A stretch of 64,000 nt of DNA from an uncultured Oscillospiraceae bacterium. GTDB lineage: Bacteria > Bacillota > Clostridia > Oscillospirales > Oscillospiraceae. Shown here piece by piece: positions 1-8,436 of the stretch. The notes beneath the pieces are model-generated. The model was given only the letters and a program-made list of their open reading frames with translations. It had not been told where the DNA came from and made no database searches. Each line of letters begins with the position of its first letter. The stretch's first letter is position 1. The position numbers were made by a program, and so were the translations under genes. The stretch covers positions 1 to 64,000 of the forward strand of contig CAAFPE010000046.1 in NCBI GenBank assembly GCA_900764755.1, given 5' to 3'.

Positions 1-1130
1 GGGTAGACTTTGTTCGGAAGATTCCGGGGTGCAACTGCTGCGAGCGGACTGCGTCAGATCCGTTTGTTTTTCTGGTCATTGCTAAAACACCTCAGTCAGA
101 TAGGGAGATTATTGCCTCTTATTATGAGTGGTCAGATGCTTTTTTGAGAAAATATCAGGACAACTATCCAGCGTGCAAATTGAAATTTTGGTGCGGCATT
201 TATCAAATTGAAGATGGAGACGTTGTTTCGGCCATTGAGAATGCGAATCTGGCTCGAATCAAGGCCAGGGAATCGGAAGCGGACACGGCAGTTCTGTTCA
301 AGAATTCTTTGTTGGAAGAATTGGTGCAGGAGCGGCAGCGTGAGGCTGACATCATGTGTGCAGTAAAAAAGGAAAAGTTCTCCTTTTACCTGCAGCCTCA
401 AGTTGATTTGACAAGCGGGGAAATCATTGGAGCGGAAGCATTGGCTAGGAGGATCGGAGAAAATGGGGAAGTGATTTACCCGGACGCTTTTGTGTCTGTC
501 TTGGAAAACAATCATGGGATTATAGACCTGGATCATTTGATCCTGGAGCGTGTATGCCAGAATATGCGTCAGCGGCTGGACTGCGGCAAACCTGTAGTGC
601 GGACCTCTGTCAATCTTTCGAGACAGCACATCTGGTATACCGACTCAGCCAGGATTTTGGATGACATTGTAAAGAGGTATCAGATCCCTCCGAAATTGAT
701 TATGTTCGAATTGACAGAGAATATCCTGATCACTGAATTTTCCGGTGCAAAATTATTGGGGGACAGCTTACGGGAATTGGGTTATGCAACATCGATCGAT
801 GATTTTGGTTCTGGCTATGCAGGGATCGACGTCTGGAGACGTCTCAGCTTTGACGAGTTGAAATTGGACAAGAAGTTTATGGATGATGACCCGGAACGGA
901 AGAAACGCGACGAAATCATCGCCCGTGGTCTGATCTGGATTGCGAATAAGATGAATACGGCCGTCATCTGTGAGGGAGTAGAAAGCTCGGAACAGTGCCG
1001 TGATTTGTTGAATATGAATTGCCAGTATGCCCAGGGTTACTTCTTTTCAAAGCCGGTTCCGCCAAATGACTTTTATGAGAACTACACTAGTTTAAATGGA
1101 CACTACCCAATGTCTTTCCTGAATGCATAA
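1..1130 (+). CDS. GGDEF-EAL cyclic-di-GMP protein, 5' end cut by window edge
   Basis: The frame is open from the first bases (codons in phase with position 3) to the stop at 1130, so the start lies outside the window. The first ~60 residues look like the tail of a GGDEF domain (CGIYQIEDGD, then NANLARIKARE). From about 360 a full EAL phosphodiesterase domain follows, with GAEALAR near 430, SVNLSR, FELTE, IDDFGSGYA, KLDKKF, VICEGVES and QGYFFSKP. The acidic metal ligands and the catalytic loop are all present, so hydrolysis of cyclic-di-GMP is likely. Whether the GGDEF half is active cannot be judged because its signature motif is outside the window. It converges on cheB. Confidence 0.9.
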   Translation, partial: VDFVRKIPGCNCCERTASDPFVFLVIAKTPQSDREIIASYYEWSDAFLRKYQDNYPACKLKFWCGIYQIEDGDVVSAIENANLARIKARESEADTAVLFKNSLLEELVQERQREADIMCAVKKEKFSFYLQPQVDLTSGEIIGAEALARRIGENGEVIYPDAFVSVLENNHGIIDLDHLILERVCQNMRQRLDCGKPVVRTSVNLSRQHIWYTDSARILDDIVKRYQIPPKLIMFELTENILITEFSGAKLLGDSLRELGYATSIDDFGSGYAGIDVWRRLSFDELKLDKKFMDDDPERKKRDEIIARGLIWIANKMNTAVICEGVESSEQCRDLLNMNCQYAQGYFFSKPVPPNDFYENYTSLNGHYPMSFLNA

Positions 1131-1232
1131 GCATACTGACTTTTTCAGTTCACGCTGACAATGGCAAAGGGATGAGCGTAGAAGGGGAATTTCCTGCCTG
1201 AAGAGATTTCATCGATCAAAATGTTTTCCACC

Positions 1233-1279
1233 AGAAAAACAGAAAGCTCTGTATCACGCCTGTGATACAGAGCTTTCTG
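1233..1279 (-). terminator. Rho-independent terminator of the che operon
   Basis: A perfect 18-bp stem (1240-1257 with 1262-1279) closes a 4-nt loop. Read on the minus strand it is followed by a run of five U (A at 1235-1239 on the plus strand), so it ends the cheA-cheW-cheR-cheB transcript. The plus strand has no U-run after the stem, but the hairpin lies between convergent genes and may also slow the EAL transcript. Confidence 0.85.
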
Positions 1280-1317
1280 CTGCATAAGACAAATGTCACA
1301 TTCATTACTATGGGCCA

Positions 1318-2373
1318 TCAGGATAACGATTTTAAATGCCGAATCAAAACACCGGCAATGTCCGTACACGATGCCTGCGTGCAAACAGCGCCGATCTCAT
1401 GTGCAACGGCAGGCATACCATAGACCACAGAGGTTTCCTTGTTCTGGCCTATCGTATAGGCGCCCTTTTGCCGCATTGCCAGAAGTCCGGCGGCGCCGTC
1501 CTGGCCCATGCCGGTCATGATAATGCCTACCATCTTGCAGTGCACTGTTTCCGCCATGGACTGGAACAGCACATCAACAGATGGGCGATGGCCACTGACC
1601 TTTCCGCCGGGTGTGCAGGAGAGCGTATATTTGCTGCCAATGCGCACCACACGAGCCTGTAAATCAGCAGGGGCGACCAAAGCGAGACCGCGATGCAGTT
1701 CGTCACCATTTTTTGCCTCCCGGACTTCCATTTTACATAGCCGGTTGAGCCGTTCGGCGTACATCTGGGTAAACCCTGGCGGCATATGCTGCACGATGAC
1801 CATGCCAGGAATATCCGCGGGAAGGTGTTTCATAACCTCCAGGGTTGCCTCTGTGCCGCCTGTGGAGGCTCCTAAGCCAATTAGAACATGATCGAAACTT
1901 GGTGAGGATCCAAGAGGAGCTACGGGGAGGGGAGAGAATGCACTTTTCAGGGGGGGAGAGACAATAGATGGAGCAGAGCGGACTTTTGCAACGGATGCGA
2001 TCAGAACCTTTTGTACCAATGCATTGATGAAAACATCCCAATCATCCTGCGGCTCCGGTTTTCGTACGAAATCGACCGCACCAGCATTCAACGCATCAAA
2101 AACACGCAGGTTCAATGATGAAACCAGTATGACAGGAATCGGATGTGTTGGAATGTACTCTTTTAAAAAATCAATCCCGCTCTGTCCCGGCATTTCCACG
2201 TCCATAGTTATGACATCGGGATTCAATTTTGCGATCTTTCTCTTTGCATCCATGGTATTAATGGCGTACCCAACGACCTCAATTCGTTGGTGAGCCGACA
2301 GACCATTTATAATCATGCTCCGGGCTACGATTGAGTCATCTACCACCATGACACGAATCTTTTCGCATTGCAT
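1318..2373 (-). CDS. cheB: Chemotaxis response regulator methylesterase/glutamine deamidase CheB
   Basis: CheB removes methyl groups from chemoreceptors and deamidates glutamines, resetting receptor sensitivity after phosphorylation by CheA. The N-terminal receiver domain has the VVDDS acidic pair, phospho-acceptor Asp58 in ITMDVEMPG and the later Lys in VRKP. The C-terminal esterase domain shows the nucleophile Ser in GASTGG, the His in VIVQHMPPGFT and the Asp in TGMGQDG, the complete triad. I chose the ATG at 2373, which gives 351 residues. A GTG five codons upstream abuts the AGGAGG site and is too close to use. It is the last gene of the minus-strand cheA-W-R-B operon. Confidence 0.95.
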   Translation of the reverse strand: MQCEKIRVMVVDDSIVARSMIINGLSAHQRIEVVGYAINTMDAKRKIAKLNPDVITMDVEMPGQSGIDFLKEYIPTHPIPVILVSSLNLRVFDALNAGAVDFVRKPEPQDDWDVFINALVQKVLIASVAKVRSAPSIVSPPLKSAFSPLPVAPLGSSPSFDHVLIGLGASTGGTEATLEVMKHLPADIPGMVIVQHMPPGFTQMYAERLNRLCKMEVREAKNGDELHRGLALVAPADLQARVVRIGSKYTLSCTPGGKVSGHRPSVDVLFQSMAETVHCKMVGIIMTGMGQDGAAGLLAMRQKGAYTIGQNKETSVVYGMPAVAHEIGAVCTQASCTDIAGVLIRHLKSLS

Positions 2374-2398
2374 AACGAAACGTCGCACCTCCTGAAAG

Positions 2399-3241
2399 TT
2401 ATTTTTGGAATGTTGCTGTGGCCAGTCTGCGGTACGGCGTGTTCTGACTTAGATTCTCCGAATAGCTGATGAGCAGATAACCCCCCGGAACCGTAGCATC
2501 ATAAAATCGTCTGACGAGGGCATCCTTTGTAGGCTGATCAAAGTAGATCATCACATTCCTGCAAAAAATTACATCAAATTTACGACGAAAGTGGATCGGC
2601 TCCATCAAATTGAAGTGCTGAAAGATCACATTGTCCCGAACATTTTTGGTAACGCTGTAAGATCCATTCGGATTTGGCGTGAAGTATTTTTTCTTCCACT
2701 CTGGGGGAATGGTGTCGGGCAGTTCATACACACCTTTTTTCGCGGTACTCAAAGCACGGTCAGAAATATCTGTCGCCAAGATCCGGGTGTCCCAATCTTT
2801 TGCGTGTGCCCCCAGATAATCAAAAAGATACATGGTGATATTGTATGGTTCCTCACCGCTGGAGCAGCCGGCACTCCAAATCGACAAAATCTTATCGCGC
2901 TGATGGCGTCTCACCAAATCGGGGATGATGCGCTGCTGAAAAAGATCTAAATGCTCTTTTTCACGCATAAAAAAGGTGTAGTTCGTGGTCAGCTTGTTCA
3001 AGATCATCGTGATCTCATCATCATCTTTTTTTTCAATCAGGTGGGATACAAAGTCAGAGAAGTTGTGATAGCCCAACTGACGGATGGTGGGCGACAAACG
3101 TCCGGTGATCAACTGGCGCTTTTGAGACAGATCGATGCCATAGGAGGACTTTACAAAATCGACCATACGGTGAAAATCTGCATCTGTTATTTGCAGGGGA
3201 GAGAAAGCGCGAGCATCCCCAATCAACATTGGATCAATCAT
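2399..3241 (-). CDS. cheR: Chemotaxis protein methyltransferase CheR
   Basis: CheR adds methyl groups from S-adenosylmethionine to glutamates on chemoreceptors, opposing CheB. The 280-residue protein has the helical N-terminal domain (about residues 15-90) and the SAM-binding domain with WSAGCSSGEEPYN and the later VIFCRNVMIYF motif typical of CheR. Its start overlaps the cheW stop codon by 8 bases, so the two are probably translationally coupled. A second in-frame ATG four codons later is also possible as the start. Confidence 0.95.
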   Translation of the reverse strand: MIDPMLIGDARAFSPLQITDADFHRMVDFVKSSYGIDLSQKRQLITGRLSPTIRQLGYHNFSDFVSHLIEKKDDDEITMILNKLTTNYTFFMREKEHLDLFQQRIIPDLVRRHQRDKILSIWSAGCSSGEEPYNITMYLFDYLGAHAKDWDTRILATDISDRALSTAKKGVYELPDTIPPEWKKKYFTPNPNGSYSVTKNVRDNVIFQHFNLMEPIHFRRKFDVIFCRNVMIYFDQPTKDALVRRFYDATVPGGYLLISYSENLSQNTPYRRLATATFQK

Positions 3242-3731
3242 AACTCAGCAGTTGTTCACAGTCGAGAACAAGCATGGTGCCTGTTCCGTCTGGAATCGTA
3301 CACATACCGGAAACCAGCCGCTGGGTGCTTTGAGAGGGCATAGGCAGGATATTTTCAGTCGGAATTTCAATCATTTGATCCACAGCATCTACCAGTATGC
3401 CGACCTGTGTGTTGTCAAAGTTAAGGACCACCAACAGAGTATCCTCATCGTTAGCAGGTTTTCCTAAACGGAGCCGAATGTCCAGAACGGGGATGATCTG
3501 GCCGCGCATATTGAATATGCCACGAATATAATCCGGTGTCATAGGGAGATAGGCCGCGTAGTGATTATTTAAGATTTCAACCACATATTCAGCATCGACC
3601 CCCAGTTTTAAATTGTCGGTAATAAAAATGAGGTACTTCCGAGCGACTCCGCCGGTTTGTGCGGATTCTTTCAACAAGTTATCTTCTTCAGTCAAAAAGG
3701 CATCTACCTTTGCTGTATTCAAGTGTGTCAT
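3234..3731 (-). CDS. cheW: Chemotaxis coupling protein CheW
   Basis: CheW links receptors to CheA in the signalling array. One CheW-like SH3-type domain spans about residues 30-160, with RGIFNMRGQIIPVLDIRLRL and a VDAVDQMIEIP strand, both typical. The N-terminal ~28 residues are an extra acidic leader. The annotated ATG sits directly behind the ribosome site TAGGAG; a TTG three codons in (3722) has better spacing, so the true start may be there. It lies 139 bases downstream of cheA and overlaps cheR. Confidence 0.93.
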   Translation of the reverse strand: MTHLNTAKVDAFLTEEDNLLKESAQTGGVARKYLIFITDNLKLGVDAEYVVEILNNHYAAYLPMTPDYIRGIFNMRGQIIPVLDIRLRLGKPANDEDTLLVVLNFDNTQVGILVDAVDQMIEIPTENILPMPSQSTQRLVSGMCTIPDGTGTMLVLDCEQLLSYD

Positions 3732-3870
3732 CTCCTACCATCTGTGAATTTTGGACAGGCATATACCTGATGATTATGGCCGGACAATCAGTTCCATATT
3801 TCAGAGTTACATACGACTTATATGGGAAAATAATAAATCTATTGAATGTTTGTACAGAGAAACCTATCGA

Positions 3871-5958
3871 TCATACAGACTGAGCTGCTGCATAGAGGTT
3901 TCCTGCGTCCAAAATAATGCTGATATTGCCATCGCCAAGAATGCTGCAGCCCATAATGCCATAGTCTTTCACATCGAAATTGTTGATATAGGCAGGGAGT
4001 GGCTTCACGACGATCTTCTGCTCTCCCAATAGCTCGTCCACGAACAGGCAGTAAGAGCAATCACCGGATTCAAGCCAGAGAAGGATACCCTCTCCAATCT
4101 CATCGGTCCCACCAGGAAGGTGATAGAGGTCTTTGGCGCGGATAACCGGATAATAATTGTCGATCAGCCGAATCATTTCTCCATCGACAGAGTCACGCAG
4201 GATGTCCTGGCTGGATACCTTGAAACTCTGTCGGATATTGTTGATTGGGATCGTAAAGATAGAGTCGCCGACAGAAACCTCCATGCCGTCCATGATCGCC
4301 ATGGTCAAGGGAATCCGCATAATGGTCGTCATACCCTTTCCCATTTCACTGGAGATGGAAACACTGCCGCCCAATTCCTCGATACCACGTTTCACAACGT
4401 CCATGCCAACGCCTCTGCCGGAAAATTCGGTCACCGTTGCGTTGGTGGAGAAGCCGGGCATAAGAAGGAAGTTCAGGATTTCACGATGAGAATACTCCAT
4501 ATCAGGGGAAGCCAACCCGTTTTGGATGGCTTTTTTGAGTACATTTTCGTCATTGACGCCCTGTCCATCATCTCGAATCATAATGATGACTTCGTTGCCG
4601 GTATCCTGGGCGGAAAGTGTGATTTCACCGACTGGATTTTTTCCAGCTGCGATACGGGCTTCCTCAGAATCTTCAATGCCATGGTCCATGGAATTACGGA
4701 TCATGTGCATGATCGGGTCTCCGATGCTGTCCACAATGGTCTTGTCTACTTCGGTATCCTCGCCCACTAATGTGAGCTTGACCTGCTTATTCAGCTTTTT
4801 ACTCATATCACGCACGATACGATTCATTTTTTGGAAGGTGGTGGACATGGGAACCATCCGAAGGGACATGGAAATATCCTGTAACTCATCGGTCAGCTTA
4901 CGAAGCTGCCTGGCATTCTTGGAAAACGTATCCAGATTCAAGCCCTTCAAATCGGGGGAGGCGGTCACCATGGATTCGGTGATAACGATCTCACCCACAA
5001 TCGCGGACAGCATATCCAGCTTGCTCAGATTTACGCTGATAAGGCTTTCTTTTTGATGCTGAACAGGAGAGGAACTGGCAGCTGGAGCAGCGGCTGGAGC
5101 TTTCACAACAGGATCAGCAACAACATCAGGCTTCGGCGCGACAGCCTCTGCAGCAGGCGCTGGGGCCGGATGAAAATCATGTGGCTGGTAAGAGCGGACA
5201 GAACCAGAGGAGCGTACGACAGAGATGGCCTTTTCCCGATCCTCTGTGTGCTTGAACATAAGCAGAAAACCCTGCTCGATCACCTGTGCGGATGTGGAGG
5301 CGTCATTTTCCACAGTGGAAGGCTCAAACAGAAAATCGGCTTCGGCGCAGAAATCACGAATAGAGGCAACCAGCATAAAGGAGCGCAGATTTTCCATCCC
5401 GCAGCCCTCATCAAAGAAAACCCGCAATTCATAGGGGAATTCTGAATTTCCGTCCCCAGAGCGTTCCGGTATGGCTTCTGAGTCTGCTGCAGCCTTCGAA
5501 TTTTGCGTGGGAGATCCTGAGGCGGATGAACTGGACTCTGGAGAATCCTCTCCTTTAATTTTGGCGATCAGGCTATTAATATTTGAGAGAAAGCCGTCGA
5601 TATTCTTATCAAGGGGCTGCGCCGCTTCGATTTTCTCCATTTCTGCCCGAAAATAGTCAATGGCCTGAAACATCAGGTCAAACAGTGCCGGGCGGTTTGT
5701 TTCAGAAACAATATCCATCGTGTTTTCACGAATGATGAAGAAAAGATCCTCGATCCGATGAGAAATAGTCGTCAGTGTATCAAACTCCATCATGGCGGAG
5801 GACCCCTTGATGGTATGCATAATGCGGAATATTTCGTTCACGTTATCTTGGGAAAATGTATCTGCTCGCTCTGCCTCCAGAATAATATTTTCCAGCTGCT
5901 CAAGCAACGTGTTGGTCTCATATATGTACATATCGAGGATTTCGTTTCCACTGCTCAT
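3871..5958 (-). CDS. cheA: Chemotaxis histidine kinase CheA
   Basis: CheA autophosphorylates in response to receptors and passes phosphate to CheY, CheB and CheV. The 695-residue protein shows the domains in order: P1 with His48 in IMHTIKGSSA; a P2-like CheY-docking domain around 175-265; an Ala/Pro linker; P3 dimerisation (LSKLDMLSAIVGEIV); the ATP-binding domain with N box HMIRNSMDHGIE, G1 box DDGQGVND and G2 box GRGVGMDVVK; and a C-terminal CheW-like P5 domain. The ribosome site AAAGGA lies 10 bases before the ATG. First gene of the minus-strand che operon, divergent from the 6051 gene. Confidence 0.97.
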   Translation of the reverse strand: MSSGNEILDMYIYETNTLLEQLENIILEAERADTFSQDNVNEIFRIMHTIKGSSAMMEFDTLTTISHRIEDLFFIIRENTMDIVSETNRPALFDLMFQAIDYFRAEMEKIEAAQPLDKNIDGFLSNINSLIAKIKGEDSPESSSSASGSPTQNSKAAADSEAIPERSGDGNSEFPYELRVFFDEGCGMENLRSFMLVASIRDFCAEADFLFEPSTVENDASTSAQVIEQGFLLMFKHTEDREKAISVVRSSGSVRSYQPHDFHPAPAPAAEAVAPKPDVVADPVVKAPAAAPAASSSPVQHQKESLISVNLSKLDMLSAIVGEIVITESMVTASPDLKGLNLDTFSKNARQLRKLTDELQDISMSLRMVPMSTTFQKMNRIVRDMSKKLNKQVKLTLVGEDTEVDKTIVDSIGDPIMHMIRNSMDHGIEDSEEARIAAGKNPVGEITLSAQDTGNEVIIMIRDDGQGVNDENVLKKAIQNGLASPDMEYSHREILNFLLMPGFSTNATVTEFSGRGVGMDVVKRGIEELGGSVSISSEMGKGMTTIMRIPLTMAIMDGMEVSVGDSIFTIPINNIRQSFKVSSQDILRDSVDGEMIRLIDNYYPVIRAKDLYHLPGGTDEIGEGILLWLESGDCSYCLFVDELLGEQKIVVKPLPAYINNFDVKDYGIMGCSILGDGNISIILDAGNLYAAAQSV

Positions 5959-5987
5959 AGTAACACCATCCTTTGCCTTTTTAGTTT

Positions 5988-6015
5988 TTATCGACGCTGA
6001 AGCGCCAAAAGATAA
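5988..6015 (-). promoter_or_regulatory. Candidate sigma-28 promoter of the che operon
   Basis: Read on the minus strand: CTTAT (the TTAT is the complement of 6012-6015), 16 bases, then GTCGATAA (complement of 5988-5995), which matches the flagellar -10 GCCGATAA in seven of eight positions. It sits 29 bases upstream of the cheA start. The -35 differs from the usual TAAA, but the same CTTAT recurs at the flgM and fliD sites. Confidence 0.4.
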
Positions 6016-6050
6016 GGGGCATTTTAAGTTTTTTCTAAGGGGTGAGAGGA

Positions 6051-7481
6051 ATGCCAGATATTTTGGGCGCCACCAATCCAGTCCCTGGCTATGATAAAGC
6101 GATCAGCAACCGCAATATACCTGTTTCGCCGGAAAATACGCAAATACAAAATATTCCGGATCCAAGCAGAGTTGGCAGGACTGATGGACGGACAGAACAG
6201 CAGGACAGCACGCTGCAGGGGGATGGCCATGTTCGCTACGACTCCAATTTCCAGACATTCCTTCAGCGTCTTCGCCAGACGCCGGGGATGGGTGAGAGCC
6301 TGTCAAAAATTTTCGCCGGCGGAGAGCGTACCATTGTATCCTCTGGTATGGGAGATGGTATCGCAGAGGAGATGGCCAAGATCATTGAAATGCTGCGGCT
6401 CAGCGGCGAAGACCTATTGGAGTTTTTGAAAGCACAGTTCAGGTCAGAAACACGATTCAGCGGGGCGTTGTTTGCACTTCTGCGCACTGCATACGCAAAA
6501 GCAGCATCCGAGGGCGTCAGGACGGATATACTGAGGTTTTTAAAGTGCTACGTTAATTTTTCCTCATCGGCGCATATTGAAGAGAGTATGCTGCGCAATC
6601 TTGCAAAGATGGCGGATGCAATGCCTGGCAGTTGGGCGGCGAAGCTTCAGCAGTTATCGGCGAGGCTGGAAAATGGGATTGCGGCAGGTGACCGTCAGGG
6701 GAGCCTTCTCCTGCTTCAGCGGGAAATATTTCCCTATATGGCCGGATATGTTGAACGGACACATGATATGGGACTGCCCAGAGTGCTGCTGAACCTGTTG
6801 GCGCTGGATGTTGCGCGGTATGAAAATGGTGCACAGGAAAATCTTTTGGAGGCCTTCCACCAGCTTACCGGATATGGGACACTGAGAGATCAGCTTGGGA
6901 ACATCGATGACCGGTCTCTTCTTGCACTTCTAAAAAACAGTCAGTTTGATCTCAATTCAAATGCAGTCCAGTTTTCCAATCATCTGGCGGCGGCGGCGGC
7001 CAGAGCGCTGCGGGGAGAGGGAAGCGCTGAGATACAGCAGGCGTTTTCCAATCTGGTCAGTGCTATGCTGATCAATGAGAGCGTTTATATGCCGATCAAC
7101 CACTATTTAATGCCTCTGGAGTGGAATGGGAGACTGCTGTTTTCAGAACTGTGGGTCGATCCGGATGCAGAAGAGGGAGAACGGAAAAAGGGCAGCCGCA
7201 GGAACAGTGTAAAGATCCTGTTCAAGATGGATGTACAGACGCTTGGCTGTTTTGATGTGATTTTCACAAGCCAGGGAAATGAAGCGGACATTCGCATCAT
7301 GTGCCCTGAAAAGGTGCTCCCATTTTCAAAACAGATCGAGCAGTCTCTTTCCGAAATCTTGACAAGGAATGGCCTGGTCCCATCGAAGGTGATGGTGCGA
7401 AAGCTGGAACGTCCGGTTACATTGACTGAGGTGTTCCCAAAAATCTTTGAGAGGAGGAACAGCATCAATGTCAAGGCATGA
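6051..7481 (+). CDS. FliK-like protein with hook-length-control type C-terminus
   Basis: A 476-residue, mostly helical protein without signal peptide or membrane segments. The C-terminal ~100 residues (KILFKMDVQTLGCFDVIF... to RKLERPVT) have the alternating pattern of the FliK C-terminal domain (F-x-L-x-x-L-G-x-V followed by strands and a helix). This is recognition by eye, not a profile match. It is coupled to the FlhX gene, overlapping it by 14 bases, which resembles the ylqG-ylqH pair of Bacillus. A role with the type III export apparatus is inferred. The ATG at 6051 follows AGGGG by eight bases; a GTG at 6042 overlaps that site. A second, canonical FliK lies at 29871. Confidence 0.6.
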   Translation: MPDILGATNPVPGYDKAISNRNIPVSPENTQIQNIPDPSRVGRTDGRTEQQDSTLQGDGHVRYDSNFQTFLQRLRQTPGMGESLSKIFAGGERTIVSSGMGDGIAEEMAKIIEMLRLSGEDLLEFLKAQFRSETRFSGALFALLRTAYAKAASEGVRTDILRFLKCYVNFSSSAHIEESMLRNLAKMADAMPGSWAAKLQQLSARLENGIAAGDRQGSLLLLQREIFPYMAGYVERTHDMGLPRVLLNLLALDVARYENGAQENLLEAFHQLTGYGTLRDQLGNIDDRSLLALLKNSQFDLNSNAVQFSNHLAAAAARALRGEGSAEIQQAFSNLVSAMLINESVYMPINHYLMPLEWNGRLLFSELWVDPDAEEGERKKGSRRNSVKILFKMDVQTLGCFDVIFTSQGNEADIRIMCPEKVLPFSKQIEQSLSEILTRNGLVPSKVMVRKLERPVTLTEVFPKIFERRNSINVKA

Positions 7482-7791
7482 ACCGGGACGCACTCCTCCT
7501 CAAAAAGCAGTTGCGCTCTCTTACGGGGCGGGCGACGCAGCGCCTGTGATCGTGGCGTCTGGAATGGGGTACCTGGCGGAAAAGATTGTGGAGACAGCTG
7601 CAGAGCACAATGTTCCGATCTATGAGGACAATTCTCTGGCCACAATCCTGACCCAGCTGCAGCTGGGTCAGGAGATCCCGGAAAATCTGTATCAGGCGAT
7701 CGTGGAGATTTATGTCTATTTTCTCCGCTTCGACCCTGAGACACCGGATGGACAGCACGCGGAATCCGATGCCGGAAATACCGGTCAGTGA
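7468..7791 (+). CDS. FlhX, short protein like the FlhB C-terminal domain (EscU/YscU family)
   Basis: A 107-residue soluble protein resembling the cytoplasmic tail of FlhB after its cleavage site: AVALSYGAGDAAPVIVASG, then a helix and AAEHNVPIYEDNSLATIL and EIPENLYQAIVEIYVYF. It lacks the four membrane helices and the NPTH self-cleavage motif, as expected for the YlqH/FlhX group. In other bacteria such proteins can partly replace the FlhB C-terminal domain in flagellar export. The ATG at 7468 has GAGGAGG ten bases upstream and overlaps the preceding gene. The full-length FlhB is at 40424. Confidence 0.85.
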   Translation: MSRHEPGRTPPQKAVALSYGAGDAAPVIVASGMGYLAEKIVETAAEHNVPIYEDNSLATILTQLQLGQEIPENLYQAIVEIYVYFLRFDPETPDGQHAESDAGNTGQ

Positions 7792-7802
7792 GGAGGAACA
7801 AT

Positions 7803-8417
7803 ATGGAACACTATCAGGATGATACCTATTTTCTTTTATTAGACAGCCGAAGTGTCCCCCTCGCCCACGGAAAGCTGGAGAGCGCAGTGGATGCACCGGC
7901 GCTTCAGATGCTTGTGCTGGATGGAAAAGCAGATGAGGTCGCCCAGCATGAGATCATTCAGATTGCGGGAATGAGAAGTGACAAGCTGGCGATCCAGTGT
8001 CAGGTGCTCCGGCAGCGGGGCGACCGGATCATTTTAGATAAGATCCTGCAGCTGAGTTCGGATTTTCAGAGAAATCTGCGTGTACCAGTTAAATTTGAAA
8101 GCTTTATCTATCCTTTGAGCGGGTCATGGAGAGGGAGGCGCAGCATACAATCTGTGGACCTCAGCTGCGGAGGGATCGCATTCTATGGCAGGTCTGGGCT
8201 TGAAAACGGGGAGCAATTTGAGATTGTGATCCCGATCACGGTTCAGCCTGTTGTACTGCGGGCTGGGATTCTTCGTCAGCAGATGCTGAAAGGTGGTCGC
8301 TGCTTGTATGCGGCGAAGTTTTTAGAGATGTGCAATGATGAGGAGTTCATTGTACGGGAAGCTGTGTTTCGCGTCCAGATACAGGAGAGGCCGCGGAGCC
8401 GTGAGGGAGATAGATGA
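7803..8417 (+). CDS. PilZ-domain protein, probable cyclic-di-GMP receptor
   Basis: A 204-residue protein. Residues about 90-195 form a PilZ domain: the arginine motif is seen as QRNLRVPV and the second ligand motif as SVDLSCGGIAF, close to the D-x-S-x-x-G signature. The N-terminal half is an uncharacterised beta-rich region that may correspond to a YcgR-type N-terminal domain. PilZ proteins of this layout often brake the motor or control surface factors when cyclic-di-GMP is high; the target here is unknown. GAGGAGG lies just before the ATG at 7803. It sits between the FlhX gene and a giant SLH protein. Confidence 0.8.
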   Translation: MEHYQDDTYFLLLDSRSVPLAHGKLESAVDAPALQMLVLDGKADEVAQHEIIQIAGMRSDKLAIQCQVLRQRGDRIILDKILQLSSDFQRNLRVPVKFESFIYPLSGSWRGRRSIQSVDLSCGGIAFYGRSGLENGEQFEIVIPITVQPVVLRAGILRQQMLKGGRCLYAAKFLEMCNDEEFIVREAVFRVQIQERPRSREGDR

Positions 8418-8436
8418 TCGGTGGAGGTAGAAAGTC

